Part shown: piece after piece, positions 8,669 to 16,734 of the stretch
Layout: every line of letters starts with the position of its first letter
Numbering within the stretch: position 1 is the stretch's first letter
Assembly: GCA_017520545.1 (NCBI GenBank)
Contig: JAFXFM010000023.1
Span: 34,653 to 98,652, forward strand
DNA: 64,000 nt
Reading direction: 5' to 3'
DNA from: Alistipes sp.
GTDB lineage: Bacteria; Bacteroidota; Bacteroidia; Bacteroidales; Rikenellaceae
Made by a program: the position numbers and the translations under genes
Notes under the pieces: model-generated
Told to the model about the DNA's origin: nothing
Databases searched by the model: none
What the model saw: only the letters and a program-made list of their open reading frames with translations

Positions 8669-10030
8669 GTGAAACGCGTTCAAGACTATATTTCAAAGAA
8701 TAGAGATCGATTTCTCGACGAGTTATTCGAGGTGTTGCGTATCCCCTCGATAAGTGCGCAATCGTCGCACAAGGAGGATATGATTAGGTGTGCCGAGCAT
8801 CTCGCCAAGGCGTTGGCTGTGGCAGGTGCTGACTCTACCGAGGTTATTCCTACCGAGGGTAACCCCGTTGTATATGCCGAGAAAATCATCTCGCCCGAGG
8901 CAAAGACCGTACTCGTTTATGGCCACTACGACGTTATGCCTGTGGACCCTCGCGAGGAGTGGAACACCGACCCTTTCGAGCCTACAATCATCAACAACCG
9001 CATCTACGGACGTGGTGCCGACGACGACAAAGGTCAGTCGTTTATGCACATCAAGGCCTTCGAGGCGATGTGTGCCACCGACTCCCTCCCTTGCAACGTC
9101 AAGTTTATGCTCGAAGGCGAGGAGGAGATTGGCTCCCCTTCACTCTACGGCTTCTGCGAGGAGTACAAGGAGAAGTTGAAGGCGGATATTATCCTTGTAT
9201 CGGATACCTCGATGATTTCGCTCGATACGCCATCTATAACGTGCGGATTGCGCGGTTTGACCTATATGGAGGTGGAGGTCATAGGACCTAACAAAGACCT
9301 CCATTCGGGCCTTTTTGGCGGTGCTGTGGCTAACCCTGCCAACGTGCTGACTCTCCTTGTGGCGTCGCTCGTCGATGAGGAGGGACACATCACCATACCC
9401 CACTTCTACGACAAGGTGCGCGAGCTTACTGCCGAGGAGCGCAAGGCGTTCAACGAGGCTCCATTCTCGCTCGACAGCTACAAGCAAGCCCTCGATATTG
9501 ACGACGTTGAGGGCGAGGCTGGTTACACCACCATTGAGCGTACGGGTATCCGCCCATCGCTCGACGTGAATGGCATTTGGGGCGGCTACACCGAGGAGGG
9601 CACAAAGACCGTTATCCCGTCGCGTGCCTACGCCAAAATCTCGATGCGCCTTGTTCCCGACCAAGATTTCGAGGAGATTGGACGCCTGTTCGAGGAGCAT
9701 TTCCGCAACATCGCACCAAAGAGCGTGAAGGTGAATGTGAAGTTCCTGCACGGTGGTGCGCCTTACGTTTCGCCTACCGATATGGAGGCGTATAAGGCTG
9801 CCGAAAAGGCTGTTGAGGAGTCGTTCGGACGCAAGCCGTTGCCGTTCTATTCGGGTGGCTCTATCCCTATCGTAAGCGGCTTTGAGCGCATCTTGGGCAC
9901 GAAGTCTATCCTTATCGGCTTTGGACTTTCGGAGGACGCAATCCACTCACCAAACGAGAGTTACGGTCTCGACCAATTCGACAAAGGCTTACAGACGATA
10001 CCTTTATTCTATAAGTATTTTGCGGAGTAG
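8669..10030 (+). CDS. M20 family dipeptidase
   Basis: 453 residues of the dizinc M20 peptidase family. Metal and catalytic residues are in place: His86 and Asp88 in YGHYDVMP, bridging Asp119 in GADDDKGQ, catalytic Glu151 in LEGEEEIG, and a late His in EDAIHSPNE. A dimerisation (lid) domain lies between about 190 and 330. The closest functional class is cytosolic dipeptidases that split X-His or broad dipeptides. The start is GTG at 8669, preceded by an A/T repeat tract instead of a Shine-Dalgarno site; a longer N-terminus is not available because the upstream sequence is repeat. Confidence 0.9.
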   Translation: MKRVQDYISKNRDRFLDELFEVLRIPSISAQSSHKEDMIRCAEHLAKALAVAGADSTEVIPTEGNPVVYAEKIISPEAKTVLVYGHYDVMPVDPREEWNTDPFEPTIINNRIYGRGADDDKGQSFMHIKAFEAMCATDSLPCNVKFMLEGEEEIGSPSLYGFCEEYKEKLKADIILVSDTSMISLDTPSITCGLRGLTYMEVEVIGPNKDLHSGLFGGAVANPANVLTLLVASLVDEEGHITIPHFYDKVRELTAEERKAFNEAPFSLDSYKQALDIDDVEGEAGYTTIERTGIRPSLDVNGIWGGYTEEGTKTVIPSRAYAKISMRLVPDQDFEEIGRLFEEHFRNIAPKSVKVNVKFLHGGAPYVSPTDMEAYKAAEKAVEESFGRKPLPFYSGGSIPIVSGFERILGTKSILIGFGLSEDAIHSPNESYGLDQFDKGLQTIPLFYKYFAE

Positions 10031-10237
10031 CGGCTAGTAACGGCTAGTAAGGGCTATTAAGGGCTAGTAAAGAAAGCGCGCACCCTTACTGGCCTTTACT
10101 GGCCTTTACTGGGGGCGCACCTTCGGTGCTTACTGGGGGTTACTGGGGTAATTCTCCATTTTGCATTCCTATATACTCTCGGCTAAAAAAAAATAAAAGT
10201 TTTCCGCTTTCCGCTTTCCGTTTTCCGTTTTTTTTAC
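10031..10237. repeat. Mosaic of GGCTAGTAA, GGCCTTTACT and CGGAAAAC repeats
   Basis: Behind the dipeptidase gene come GGCTAGTAA/GGCTATTAA units, then GGCCTTTACT units and GGGGGTTACTGGGG, with the hairpin GCACC-TTC-GGTGC between them. A minus-orientation CGGAAAAC array (10200-10234) leads straight into the promoter of the next operon. No gene. Confidence 0.75.
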
Positions 10238-10245
10238 TATCTTTG
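10238..10245 (+). promoter_or_regulatory. -7 element of the NifU-like/GGGtGRT operon
   Basis: TATCTTTG is an exact match to the Bacteroidota -7 consensus TAnnTTTG. The -33 position falls inside the adjoining TTTTCCG array (TTTC at 10215-10218, 19 bp upstream). The predicted leader is about 50 nt. Confidence 0.65.
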
Positions 10246-10301
10246 GTGCGAAAAGTGTAACTATATCTATAAACAGATACATTAAAACAAACTAAACAAC
10301 T

Positions 10302-10994
10302 ATGATTTATTCACACGAAGTGCAGCAAATGTGCTGCGTTAAGAAGGGTGCGAATCACGAGTCTGCTCCAATTCCTGAGGAGGGCAAGTGGGTGCGTGCC
10401 AAGGAGATTAAGGATATCTCCGGTCTTACTCACGGTATTGGTTGGTGCGCTCCACAGCAGGGTGCGTGCAAACTTACTCTCAACGTTAAGGAGGGTATCA
10501 TTCAGGAGGCTTTGGTCGAGACTATCGGTTGCTCGGGTATGACTCACTCGGCAGCTATGGCTTCGGAAATTCTCCCCGGCAAGACTATCTTGGAGGCGTT
10601 GAACACCGACCTCGTTTGCGACGCTATCAACACCGCAATGCGCGAGTTGTTCAAGCAGATTGTTTACGGTCGTACACAGTCGGCTTTCTCGGAGGGTGGT
10701 CTCGTTATCGGTGCTTCGCTCGAAGACCTCGGTAAGGGCTTGCGTTCGCAGGTAGGTACTATGTTCGGTACTTTGGCTAAGGGTACTCGCTACCTCGAAA
10801 TGGCTGAGGGTTACTGTACTCGTATGGGCCTCGACGCTAACGACGAGGTTATCGGCTACGAGTTTGTTCACCTCGGCAAGTTTATGGACTTCGTAAAGAA
10901 GGGCGTAGAGCCTGTTGAGGCTTTGGAGAAGGCTAAGGGTTCGTATGGCCGCTTCAAGGACGCAGTTAAGTACATTGACCCACGCCACGAGTAA
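10302..10994 (+). CDS. NifU/IscU-like iron-sulfur scaffold-type protein
   Basis: 230 residues related to the NifU N-terminal scaffold family: GCSGMTHSAAMASEI (76-90) followed by GKTILEAL matches the scaffold core G-C-(x)-ASS-ATE plus GKTxEEAL. Cysteines at 11, 12, 49, 56, 77 and 106 could bind a cluster or metal, and differ from the three-Cys spacing of IscU. About 80 residues beyond the core have no assignment. It is 38 bp upstream of the GGGtGRT gene, the pair ends in a strong terminator, and no cysteine desulfurase is adjacent. The role is probably Fe-S or sulfur handling, not proven. Confidence 0.75.
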   Translation: MIYSHEVQQMCCVKKGANHESAPIPEEGKWVRAKEIKDISGLTHGIGWCAPQQGACKLTLNVKEGIIQEALVETIGCSGMTHSAAMASEILPGKTILEALNTDLVCDAINTAMRELFKQIVYGRTQSAFSEGGLVIGASLEDLGKGLRSQVGTMFGTLAKGTRYLEMAEGYCTRMGLDANDEVIGYEFVHLGKFMDFVKKGVEPVEALEKAKGSYGRFKDAVKYIDPRHE

Positions 10995-11032
10995 TAAACC
11001 ATATTGTTAAACCTATAAAATCAGAGAAGATT

Positions 11033-12031
11033 ATGGCATTATTTGAGAGCTATGAGCGCAGAATTGATAAAATTAACGCTGTGCTTGCACAATATGGTAT
11101 CAAGAGCATCGAGGAGGCAAAGGCTATCTGCGATGAGAAGGGTTTGGATCCTTACAAGATGTGTGAGGAGACTCAGCCAATCTGTTTCGAGAATGCAAAG
11201 TGGGCTTACGTAGTAGGCGCTGCTATCGCAATTAAGAAGGGTTGCACCGTTGCAGCCGACGCAGCCGAGGCTATCGGCGAGGGCTTGCAGGCATTCTGCA
11301 TCAATGGTTCAGTAGCCGAGGACCGCAAGGTAGGTATCGGCCACGGTAACTTGGCAGCACGTTTGCTCCGCGAGGAGACACAGTGCTTCGCATTCTTGGC
11401 AGGCCACGAGTCGTTCGCTGCTGCCGAGGGCGCAATCAAAATCGCAGAGATGGCAAACAAGGTTCGTAAGAACCCACTCCGCGTTATTTTGAATGGTTTG
11501 GGTAAGGACGCAGCGAAGATTATCTCGCGTATCAACGGCTTTACCTATGTTCAGACACAGTTCGACTACTACACAGGCGAGGTACACGAGGTATCGGCAA
11601 CTCCATATTCGGACGGTCTTCGTGCAAAGGTACGTTGCTATGGTGTTGATGACGTTCGCGAGGGCGTAGCAGTGATGTGGCGTGAGGATGTTGACGTATC
11701 GATTACCGGTAACTCGACAAACCCAACCCGTTTCCAGCACCCGGTAGCAGGAACATACAAGAAGGAGCGCGTATTGGCAGGTAAGAAGTACTTCTCGGTA
11801 GCTTCGGGAGGTGGTACAGGTCGTACATTGCACCCAGATAATATGGGCGCAGGTCCTGCATCGTATGGTATGACCGATACCCTTGGTCGTATGCACTCTG
11901 ACGCTCAGTTCGCAGGTTCGTCGTCAGTACCGGCACACGTTGAGATGATGGGCTTCCTCGGTATGGGTAACAACCCAATGGTAGGTGCTACTGTTGCAGT
12001 TGCCGTTGCTGTCGAGCAGGCGATGAAATAG
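11033..12031 (+). CDS. GGGtGRT family protein (function unknown)
   Basis: 332 residues; SGGGTGRT at residues 258-265 is the motif that names this uncharacterised family (PF14057 as I remember it). The C-terminal third is rich in Gly, Ala and Met (DNMGAGPASYGM, FLGMGNNPMVGAT). There is no signal peptide or membrane segment, so it is cytosolic. A hydrophobic Gly/Ala-rich end and a run of Cys in the first third (C28, C38, C47 region) could suit cofactor binding, but no reaction is known. Constant company with the NifU-like gene implies a joint function; see findings. Confidence 0.85.
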   Translation: MALFESYERRIDKINAVLAQYGIKSIEEAKAICDEKGLDPYKMCEETQPICFENAKWAYVVGAAIAIKKGCTVAADAAEAIGEGLQAFCINGSVAEDRKVGIGHGNLAARLLREETQCFAFLAGHESFAAAEGAIKIAEMANKVRKNPLRVILNGLGKDAAKIISRINGFTYVQTQFDYYTGEVHEVSATPYSDGLRAKVRCYGVDDVREGVAVMWREDVDVSITGNSTNPTRFQHPVAGTYKKERVLAGKKYFSVASGGGTGRTLHPDNMGAGPASYGMTDTLGRMHSDAQFAGSSSVPAHVEMMGFLGMGNNPMVGATVAVAVAVEQAMK

Positions 12032-12051
12032 TATTTCGCAATTTGATAACC

Positions 12052-12086
12052 AAGCACGATTCGATTACGGGTCGTGCTTTTTTTTT
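12052..12086 (+). terminator. Intrinsic terminator of the GGGtGRT operon
   Basis: AAGCACGA (12052-12059) pairs with TCGTGCTT (12072-12079), followed by a run of eight more T. It is 20 nt behind the GGGtGRT stop codon. Confidence 0.9.
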
Positions 12087-12106
12087 GTTAGTGAGTACAG
12101 AATGCA

Positions 12107-12222
12107 AAACGGAAAACGGAACCGACGCCAAGTCTAGCGCAGAGGCTGCTTGCAGACTCTGCCTTGACGCGAAGGAGGAAAAGCCTGCGAAGCAGGATTA
12201 AAACGGAAAACGGAAAACTTTT
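12107..12222 (+). repeat. Dispersed structured repeat, copy C
   Basis: CGGAAAAC units, core GGAACCGACGCC, outer stem GCAGAG/CTCTGC, inner hairpin CTGC-TT-GCAG, then GGAGGAAAAGCCTGC-GAA-GCAGG and CGGAAAAC units. Compared with the other copies, both stems differ in sequence yet remain paired. Confidence 0.85.
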
Positions 12223-12597
12223 GTTTAGATAGTAGTTAGTAGAGAGTAGAGAGTAGTTAAAGATATACCGCGCACCCCAGTAATCCCCAGTAATCCCCAG
12301 TAACCCCCTATTGCGCACCACAGCAATACGATTCACCATAGCAATACGATTCGACCGGTCGTAGCAGGTTTGAGCAGAGCAAGATATGTGAGCGTGGGCG
12401 GACAACTTTGTTGCGAGGATGTGGCTGATAGATAAAAGGATATTTATATACTTTTATTTGTCAGCAACAGGCTCGATATTGCGCAGCAATACGCCTACGC
12501 GCACTATCGCAGACTACTCTGCCACACCGCCACCGACTGAACGAAGCCCTCGATTGAAGCGAAAAAAGAGAAGCGAATAATCGCTTCTCTCTTGGAG
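12223..12597. repeat. Gene-free spacer with TTAGTAG and CCCCAGTAAT arrays
   Basis: A TTAGTAG/AGAGTAG array (12229-12258) and four CCCCAGTAA(T/C) units (12273-12310) follow copy C. From about 12311 to 12597 I see no gene: the leftward open frame covering 12088-12405 is repeat-derived. A CAGCAATACGATTC segment occurs twice (about 12323 and 12342, differing at one or two positions). Sequence 12560-12597 contains AAGCGAATAATCGCTTCTCT, a hairpin that could end the tRNA transcript. Confidence 0.6.
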
Positions 12598-12682
12598 CGG
12601 AAAGAGAGGGATTCGAACCCCCGGACCCTCTCAGGTCATCGGTTTTCAAGACCGGCGCATTCGACCACTCTGCCATCTTTCC
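12598..12682 (-). tRNA. tRNA-Ser, anticodon TGA
   Basis: 85 nt on the minus strand. GGAAAGA pairs with TCTTTCC in the acceptor stem, with G as discriminator base, as in serine tRNAs. The anticodon loop reads CTTGAAA (anticodon TGA, decoding UCN) on the stem CCGGT/ACCGG-like arm, a long variable arm (class II) is present, and the T loop is GGTTCGAATC. CCA is not encoded in place: CTCCA follows the discriminator. A conceptual translation here ([10 protein letters not shown]...) is a familiar artefact of this tRNA. Confidence 0.96.
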
Positions 12683-12687
12683 GAGCG

Positions 12688-12718
12688 CAAAGGTACGACC
12701 TTTTTTCTATTTTGCAAA
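12688..12718 (-). promoter_or_regulatory. Promoter of tRNA-Ser
   Basis: On the minus strand TTTG (12715-12718), a 19-bp gap and TACCTTTG (12688-12695): a perfect Bacteroidota -33/-7 pair. The predicted start falls right at the mature tRNA 5' end. Confidence 0.88.
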
Positions 12719-12733
12719 ATTTTTCTCGAAAAG

Positions 12734-12764
12734 TTGAATTTTAGAGCGATATTTTATAACTTTG
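12734..12764 (+). promoter_or_regulatory. Rightward promoter without an adjacent gene
   Basis: TTG (12734-12736), a 20-bp gap and TAACTTTG (12757-12764) match the Bacteroidota promoter pattern. The next gene, yebC, starts 460 bp further on. About 10 nt behind the predicted start is a perfect hairpin GGTGAAAT-GTA-ATTTCACC (12775-12793). It may drive a small RNA or a long yebC leader. Confidence 0.6.
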
Positions 12765-12793
12765 TAGGTTGGAAGGTGAAATGTAATTTCACC

Positions 12794-13226
12794 ACGCCCA
12801 AAAAGCGGAGGGCAGAGAACTGAATTTTAGACGAGAGAACAATTAAACGGAAAACGGAAAGCGGAAAGCGGAAAACTTTTATTTTTTCAATTTTCAGTTT
12901 TTTCACTTTTTACACCACTGAAAATGTGAAAATGTGAAAATAATGAAAATTTAGACGAGAGTCGAGAGTTGGCGCGAGAGATAAGGGTGAGTAAAGGCAA
13001 GTAAAGGCCAGTAAGGGCCAGTAAGGGTGCGCGCTTTCTTTACTAGCCGTTATTAGCCCTTAATAGCCGTTACTAGCCGTTATTAATGCTTGCGCCTTGA
13101 CAAGGGTCGGAGTTCGCACAACTAAAAAGGCTAATGGCTAATAGCTAATGGCTAATAGCCCCAAAAATCGGAACGATTTACAGAACAGGAAGCAATAAGT
13201 TTACAAACAAAATAAAAGAAAAAAGT
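12794..13226. repeat. Gene-free spacer: CGGAAAAC, CCAGTAA and TTAGCCA repeats
   Basis: Contains a plus-orientation CGGAAAAC array without the structured core (12846-12877), GTAAAGGCCA/GTAAGGGCCA units (12990-13026), GCCGTTA(C/T)TA units (13045-13085), the module TGCGCCTTGACAAGGGT (13090-13106, also at 8589) and a TTAGCCA/TTAGCTA array on the minus strand (13126-13160). No gene and no clear yebC promoter; TAAGTTTA at 13196-13203 is a weak -7 candidate. Confidence 0.65.
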
Positions 13227-13952
13227 ATGGGAAGAGCATTTGAGTATCGCAAAGCGAGAAAGATGAAGAGATGGGGTCATATGGCTCGTGTCTTTACGAA
13301 GATTGGAAAGGAGATTGAGATTGCGGTTAAGGCGGGTGGTAGCGACCCATCGGCTAATACACGATTGCGTATCTTAATGCAGAATGCCAAGGCAGAGAAT
13401 ATGCCGAAGGAGAATGTGGAGAGAGCAATTAAGCGTGCAACGGAGAAGGACGCAGCAGATTACAAGGAGGTAGTATATGAGGGATATGGCCCTAATGGTG
13501 TAGCATTCCTCGTGGAGACTGCCACCGACAACACAAACCGCACCGTAGCGAATATCCGTATGTACTACAACAAGTGCGGTGGTACGCTCGGCAACTCGGG
13601 CTCGGTAGGCTTTATGTTTGAGCACAAGTGTGTATTCAAGTTCAAGGCGGAGGGGGCAGACCCTGAGGAGTTGGAGCTCGAAATGATTGACCTTGGCGTA
13701 GATGAGTTCTACGTAGAGGAGGACGGCATCAACGTATACGCTCCATACGAGTCATTCGGTGCTATTCAGAAGTGGTTGGACGACCAAGGCTACGAGATTG
13801 TATCGGGAGAGTCGGTACGTATCCCAACCGATACCAAGGAGCTCGACGCTGAGGGTCGCGAGGCTGTTGAGAAGTTGGTTGAGAAGTTGGAGGAGGACGA
13901 CGACGTAGTAAATGTATATCACACTATGGCGGAGGCCGACGGCGAGGAGTAA
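13227..13952 (+). CDS. yebC: YebC/PmpR/TACO1-family protein
   Basis: 241 residues, full length. MGRAFEYRKARKMKRWG is the Bacteroidota form of the YebC N-terminus (MAGHSKWANIKHRK in E. coli), and EGYGPNGVAFLVE followed by NKCGGTLGNSGSVGFMF is the family core. Members were described as transcriptional regulators, while recent work on relatives points to translation of proline-rich or otherwise stalling messages. It is 35 bp upstream of the NagB fusion gene and may be the first gene of the amino-sugar operon. Confidence 0.93.
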   Translation: MGRAFEYRKARKMKRWGHMARVFTKIGKEIEIAVKAGGSDPSANTRLRILMQNAKAENMPKENVERAIKRATEKDAADYKEVVYEGYGPNGVAFLVETATDNTNRTVANIRMYYNKCGGTLGNSGSVGFMFEHKCVFKFKAEGADPEELELEMIDLGVDEFYVEEDGINVYAPYESFGAIQKWLDDQGYEIVSGESVRIPTDTKELDAEGREAVEKLVEKLEEDDDVVNVYHTMAEADGEE

Positions 13953-13987
13953 GAGATAGAGAAACAGAAACCATAAAAACTATAACT

Positions 13988-15901
13988 ATGAACAACAAGT
14001 ATGCATTGCCAAAAGATGGCGGTTTGATCGCCGATGAGGCTTTCAAGGACCTTACACAGCGTTACGAGCGTATCGCAACACAAGCCTACGAGAGTGAGTA
14101 TGAGGGTGTGCAGTACATTGCCGACAATATCGTTGCCGCAATCAAGGCACACAAGGGCGACAAGCCTTTTGTACTCGGACTAACCACAGGAAAGACCCCT
14201 ATCGGCTTGTACCGCGAGTTGGTTAAGCGTTATAAGAATGGCGAGGTAAGTTTTGCAAATGTTGCAGTATACAGCCTCGACGAGTTCTACCCTATCAAGC
14301 CAACCGAGAAGCAGAGTCGCAACCACCGTATTCACGAGGAGTTACTCGACCACATCGACATTTGTCCCGAGAATATCAATTTCCCTGACGGAACACTTCC
14401 ACGCGAGAAGTTGTCGGCCTTCTGCGCCAACTATGGTAAGGCTCACATCGATTTGATGATTATCGGCGTAGGTAAGGACGGACAGATTGGCTTCAACGAG
14501 CCGGGCTCTCACGCCAAGTCGGGCACTCGTCTTGTGCAGTTGTCGTACCAGTCGCGCAAGGTGCAGTCGGGCGCATTCGGCAGCCTCGATTGCACTCCGA
14601 AGATGGCTATCACGATGGGTATAGATACCGTAATGAAGGCAGAGCGCATTATCGTGATGGCTTGGGGCGAGGATAAGGCAAATGTTGCCAAGCAGATTAT
14701 TGAGGGCGAGGTTTCGGAGTTGGTTCCGGCGTCGTACTTGCAGGCTCACAACAATATCGAGGTGGTTATCGACGAGGGTGCAGCATCGCAGCTCACTCGC
14801 GTACAGACTCCTTGGTTGGTAGGCTCGTGCCAATGGACACCAAAGTTCACCCGCAAGGCTGTGGTTTGGTTGTGCGGTGTTGTAAACAAGCCTATTTTGA
14901 AGCTTACACACAAGGATTATATCGAAAATTCGCTCGGCGAGCTGTTGGAGCAGGGTCGCACCTACGACCAGATTAACATCGACGTCTTCAACGACTTGCA
15001 GCACACCATCACCGGTTGGCCGGGTGGCAAGCCAAATGCAGACGACACGACACGTCCTGTAAAATCTACTCCATTCCCAAAGAATGTATTGATTTTCTCG
15101 CCACACCCTGATGATGACGTTATCTCGATGGGTGGAACATTTATCCGCCTCGTGCAGCAGGGACACAACGTCCACGTAGCATACGAGACTTCGGGTAACG
15201 TAGCAGTTCACGACGACGTGGTATTGCAGAATATCGACGCAGCACACGAGTTGGGCTTTGCCGATGAGTATGCAACTGTCGAGGCTATCATCAAGAGCAA
15301 GAAACCGGGTGAGCCTGAGCCACGTCCATTGCTCAATTTGAAGGGTGCATTGCGTCGCGCCGAGGCACGCGCGGCGGTGCGTTCATTCGGTTTGAATGCC
15401 GACACCAATGCCCACTTCCTCAACCTTCCATTCTACGAAACAGGAGGTATCAGCAAGAGCCCATTCACACAGGCTGATATCGACATCGTAGCGAAGTTGT
15501 TGCGCGAGGTTAAGCCTCATCAGATTTACGCTGCGGGCGACTTGTCGGACCCACACGGAACACACCGCACCTGCATCGAGATTGTGTTGGAGGCAATCGA
15601 GATGGTTCGCAACGACGAATGGTTCAAGGGTTGCCACTTGTGGCTCTATCGTGGTGCTTGGATGGAGTGGGATCTCGGCTCGGTGGATATGGCAGTGCCA
15701 CTCTCGCCAAACGAGATGATTGCAAAGCGCCACGCCATCTATCGCCACCTCTCGCAGAAGGATATCGTACCATTCCCTGGCGAGGACCCACGCGAGTTCT
15801 GGCAGCGTAGCGAGGATAGAACCCAAACCACCGCAAAGCAGTATGACGCTCTCGGAATGGCAGAGTATCAGGCTATTGAGGTGTTTGTACGAATGTTTTA
15901 A
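13988..15901 (+). CDS. nagB: NagB-like deaminase fused to a PIG-L/LmbE deacetylase
   Basis: 637 residues with two enzymes in one chain. Residues 1-270 are a glucosamine-6-phosphate deaminase/isomerase domain (LGLTTGKTPIGLY, the VYSLDEFYPI loop and GVGKDGQIGFNEP). From about 365 comes a PIG-L zinc deacetylase domain: SPHPDDD at 371-377 holds the metal ligands His373 and Asp376, with a later DPHGTHR. Together they could remove an acetyl group and the amino group of an amino sugar. Such fusions are typical of Bacteroidota. The next gene is a single-domain NagB, so one of the two probably handles a different substrate. Confidence 0.88.
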   Translation: MNNKYALPKDGGLIADEAFKDLTQRYERIATQAYESEYEGVQYIADNIVAAIKAHKGDKPFVLGLTTGKTPIGLYRELVKRYKNGEVSFANVAVYSLDEFYPIKPTEKQSRNHRIHEELLDHIDICPENINFPDGTLPREKLSAFCANYGKAHIDLMIIGVGKDGQIGFNEPGSHAKSGTRLVQLSYQSRKVQSGAFGSLDCTPKMAITMGIDTVMKAERIIVMAWGEDKANVAKQIIEGEVSELVPASYLQAHNNIEVVIDEGAASQLTRVQTPWLVGSCQWTPKFTRKAVVWLCGVVNKPILKLTHKDYIENSLGELLEQGRTYDQINIDVFNDLQHTITGWPGGKPNADDTTRPVKSTPFPKNVLIFSPHPDDDVISMGGTFIRLVQQGHNVHVAYETSGNVAVHDDVVLQNIDAAHELGFADEYATVEAIIKSKKPGEPEPRPLLNLKGALRRAEARAAVRSFGLNADTNAHFLNLPFYETGGISKSPFTQADIDIVAKLLREVKPHQIYAAGDLSDPHGTHRTCIEIVLEAIEMVRNDEWFKGCHLWLYRGAWMEWDLGSVDMAVPLSPNEMIAKRHAIYRHLSQKDIVPFPGEDPREFWQRSEDRTQTTAKQYDALGMAEYQAIEVFVRMF

Positions 15902-15928
15902 CAAGTAACAAAGTAAAATGAAGATATT

Positions 15929-16717
15929 ATGAGACTTATTATTCAGGATAACGCACAGACAGCAGGTCGTTGGGCTGCGGAGTACATCGTAAAGCGCATC
16001 AATGAGAAGGAGGCGGCAGGCGGTCGCTTTGTTCTCGGTTTGCCAACCGGCTCTACCCCACTTATCACCTACGCACGACTCATCGAGTTGTACAAGGAGG
16101 GTAAGGTATCGTTCAAGAATGTTGTAACATTCAATATGGACGAGTATGTAGGTTTGCCACAGGAGCACCCTGAGAGCTACCATTCGTTTATGTGTAACAA
16201 CTTCTTCAAGCACATCGACATCAACCCAGCAAACGTAAATATCCTCAACGGCAACGCAGCCGATTTGGCAAAGGAGTGCGAGGAGTACGAGGCGAAGATT
16301 GTAGCCGCAGGCGGTATTGATTTGTTCTTGGGCGGTATTGGCGAGGACGGACATTTGGCATTCAACGAGCCATTCTCGTCGCTCCACTCGCGCACACGTA
16401 TCAAGACTTTGACCTACGACACCCTGCTCGTAAATTCGCGCTTCTTCGACAACGACGTGAATAAGGTTCCGAAGTTGGCTTTGACCGTTGGTATCGGCAC
16501 CGTTCTCTCGGCTAAGGAGGTTATTATCCTCGCGTTTGGCCACAAGAAGGCTGTTGCATTGCACAATGCAGTAGAGGGTGCTTATTCGCACACCTGCACA
16601 GCTTCGGCTATCCAGACTCACCCTCACGGAATGATTGTCTGCGACGAGGCTGCAACCGTAGAGTTGAAGGTGGGCACCTACCGCTACTTCAAAGATATCG
16701 AGAAGGATAATTTGTAA
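15929..16717 (+). CDS. nagB: Glucosamine-6-phosphate deaminase
   Basis: 262 residues, the classical NagB size. [15 protein letters not shown] binds the phosphate, [16 protein letters not shown] holds the catalytic Asp and lid residues, and [14 protein letters not shown] is the second active-site loop. It converts glucosamine 6-phosphate to fructose 6-phosphate plus ammonia, feeding amino sugars into glycolysis. It lies between the NagB-PIG-L fusion and a NahK-like kinase with gaps of under 30 bp, so the genes should be cotranscribed. Confidence 0.95.
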   Translation: MRLIIQDNAQTAGRWAAEYIVKRINEKEAAGGRFVLGLPTGSTPLITYARLIELYKEGKVSFKNVVTFNMDEYVGLPQEHPESYHSFMCNNFFKHIDINPANVNILNGNAADLAKECEEYEAKIVAAGGIDLFLGGIGEDGHLAFNEPFSSLHSRTRIKTLTYDTLLVNSRFFDNDVNKVPKLALTVGIGTVLSAKEVIILAFGHKKAVALHNAVEGAYSHTCTASAIQTHPHGMIVCDEAATVELKVGTYRYFKDIEKDNL

Positions 16718-16734
16718 AAAAAACAGATACTACT

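Noticed and set aside
12461-12676. Small protein beginning [14 protein letters not shown]
   Set aside because: It is a translation of tRNA-Ser(TGA) and its flank, a well-known artefact.
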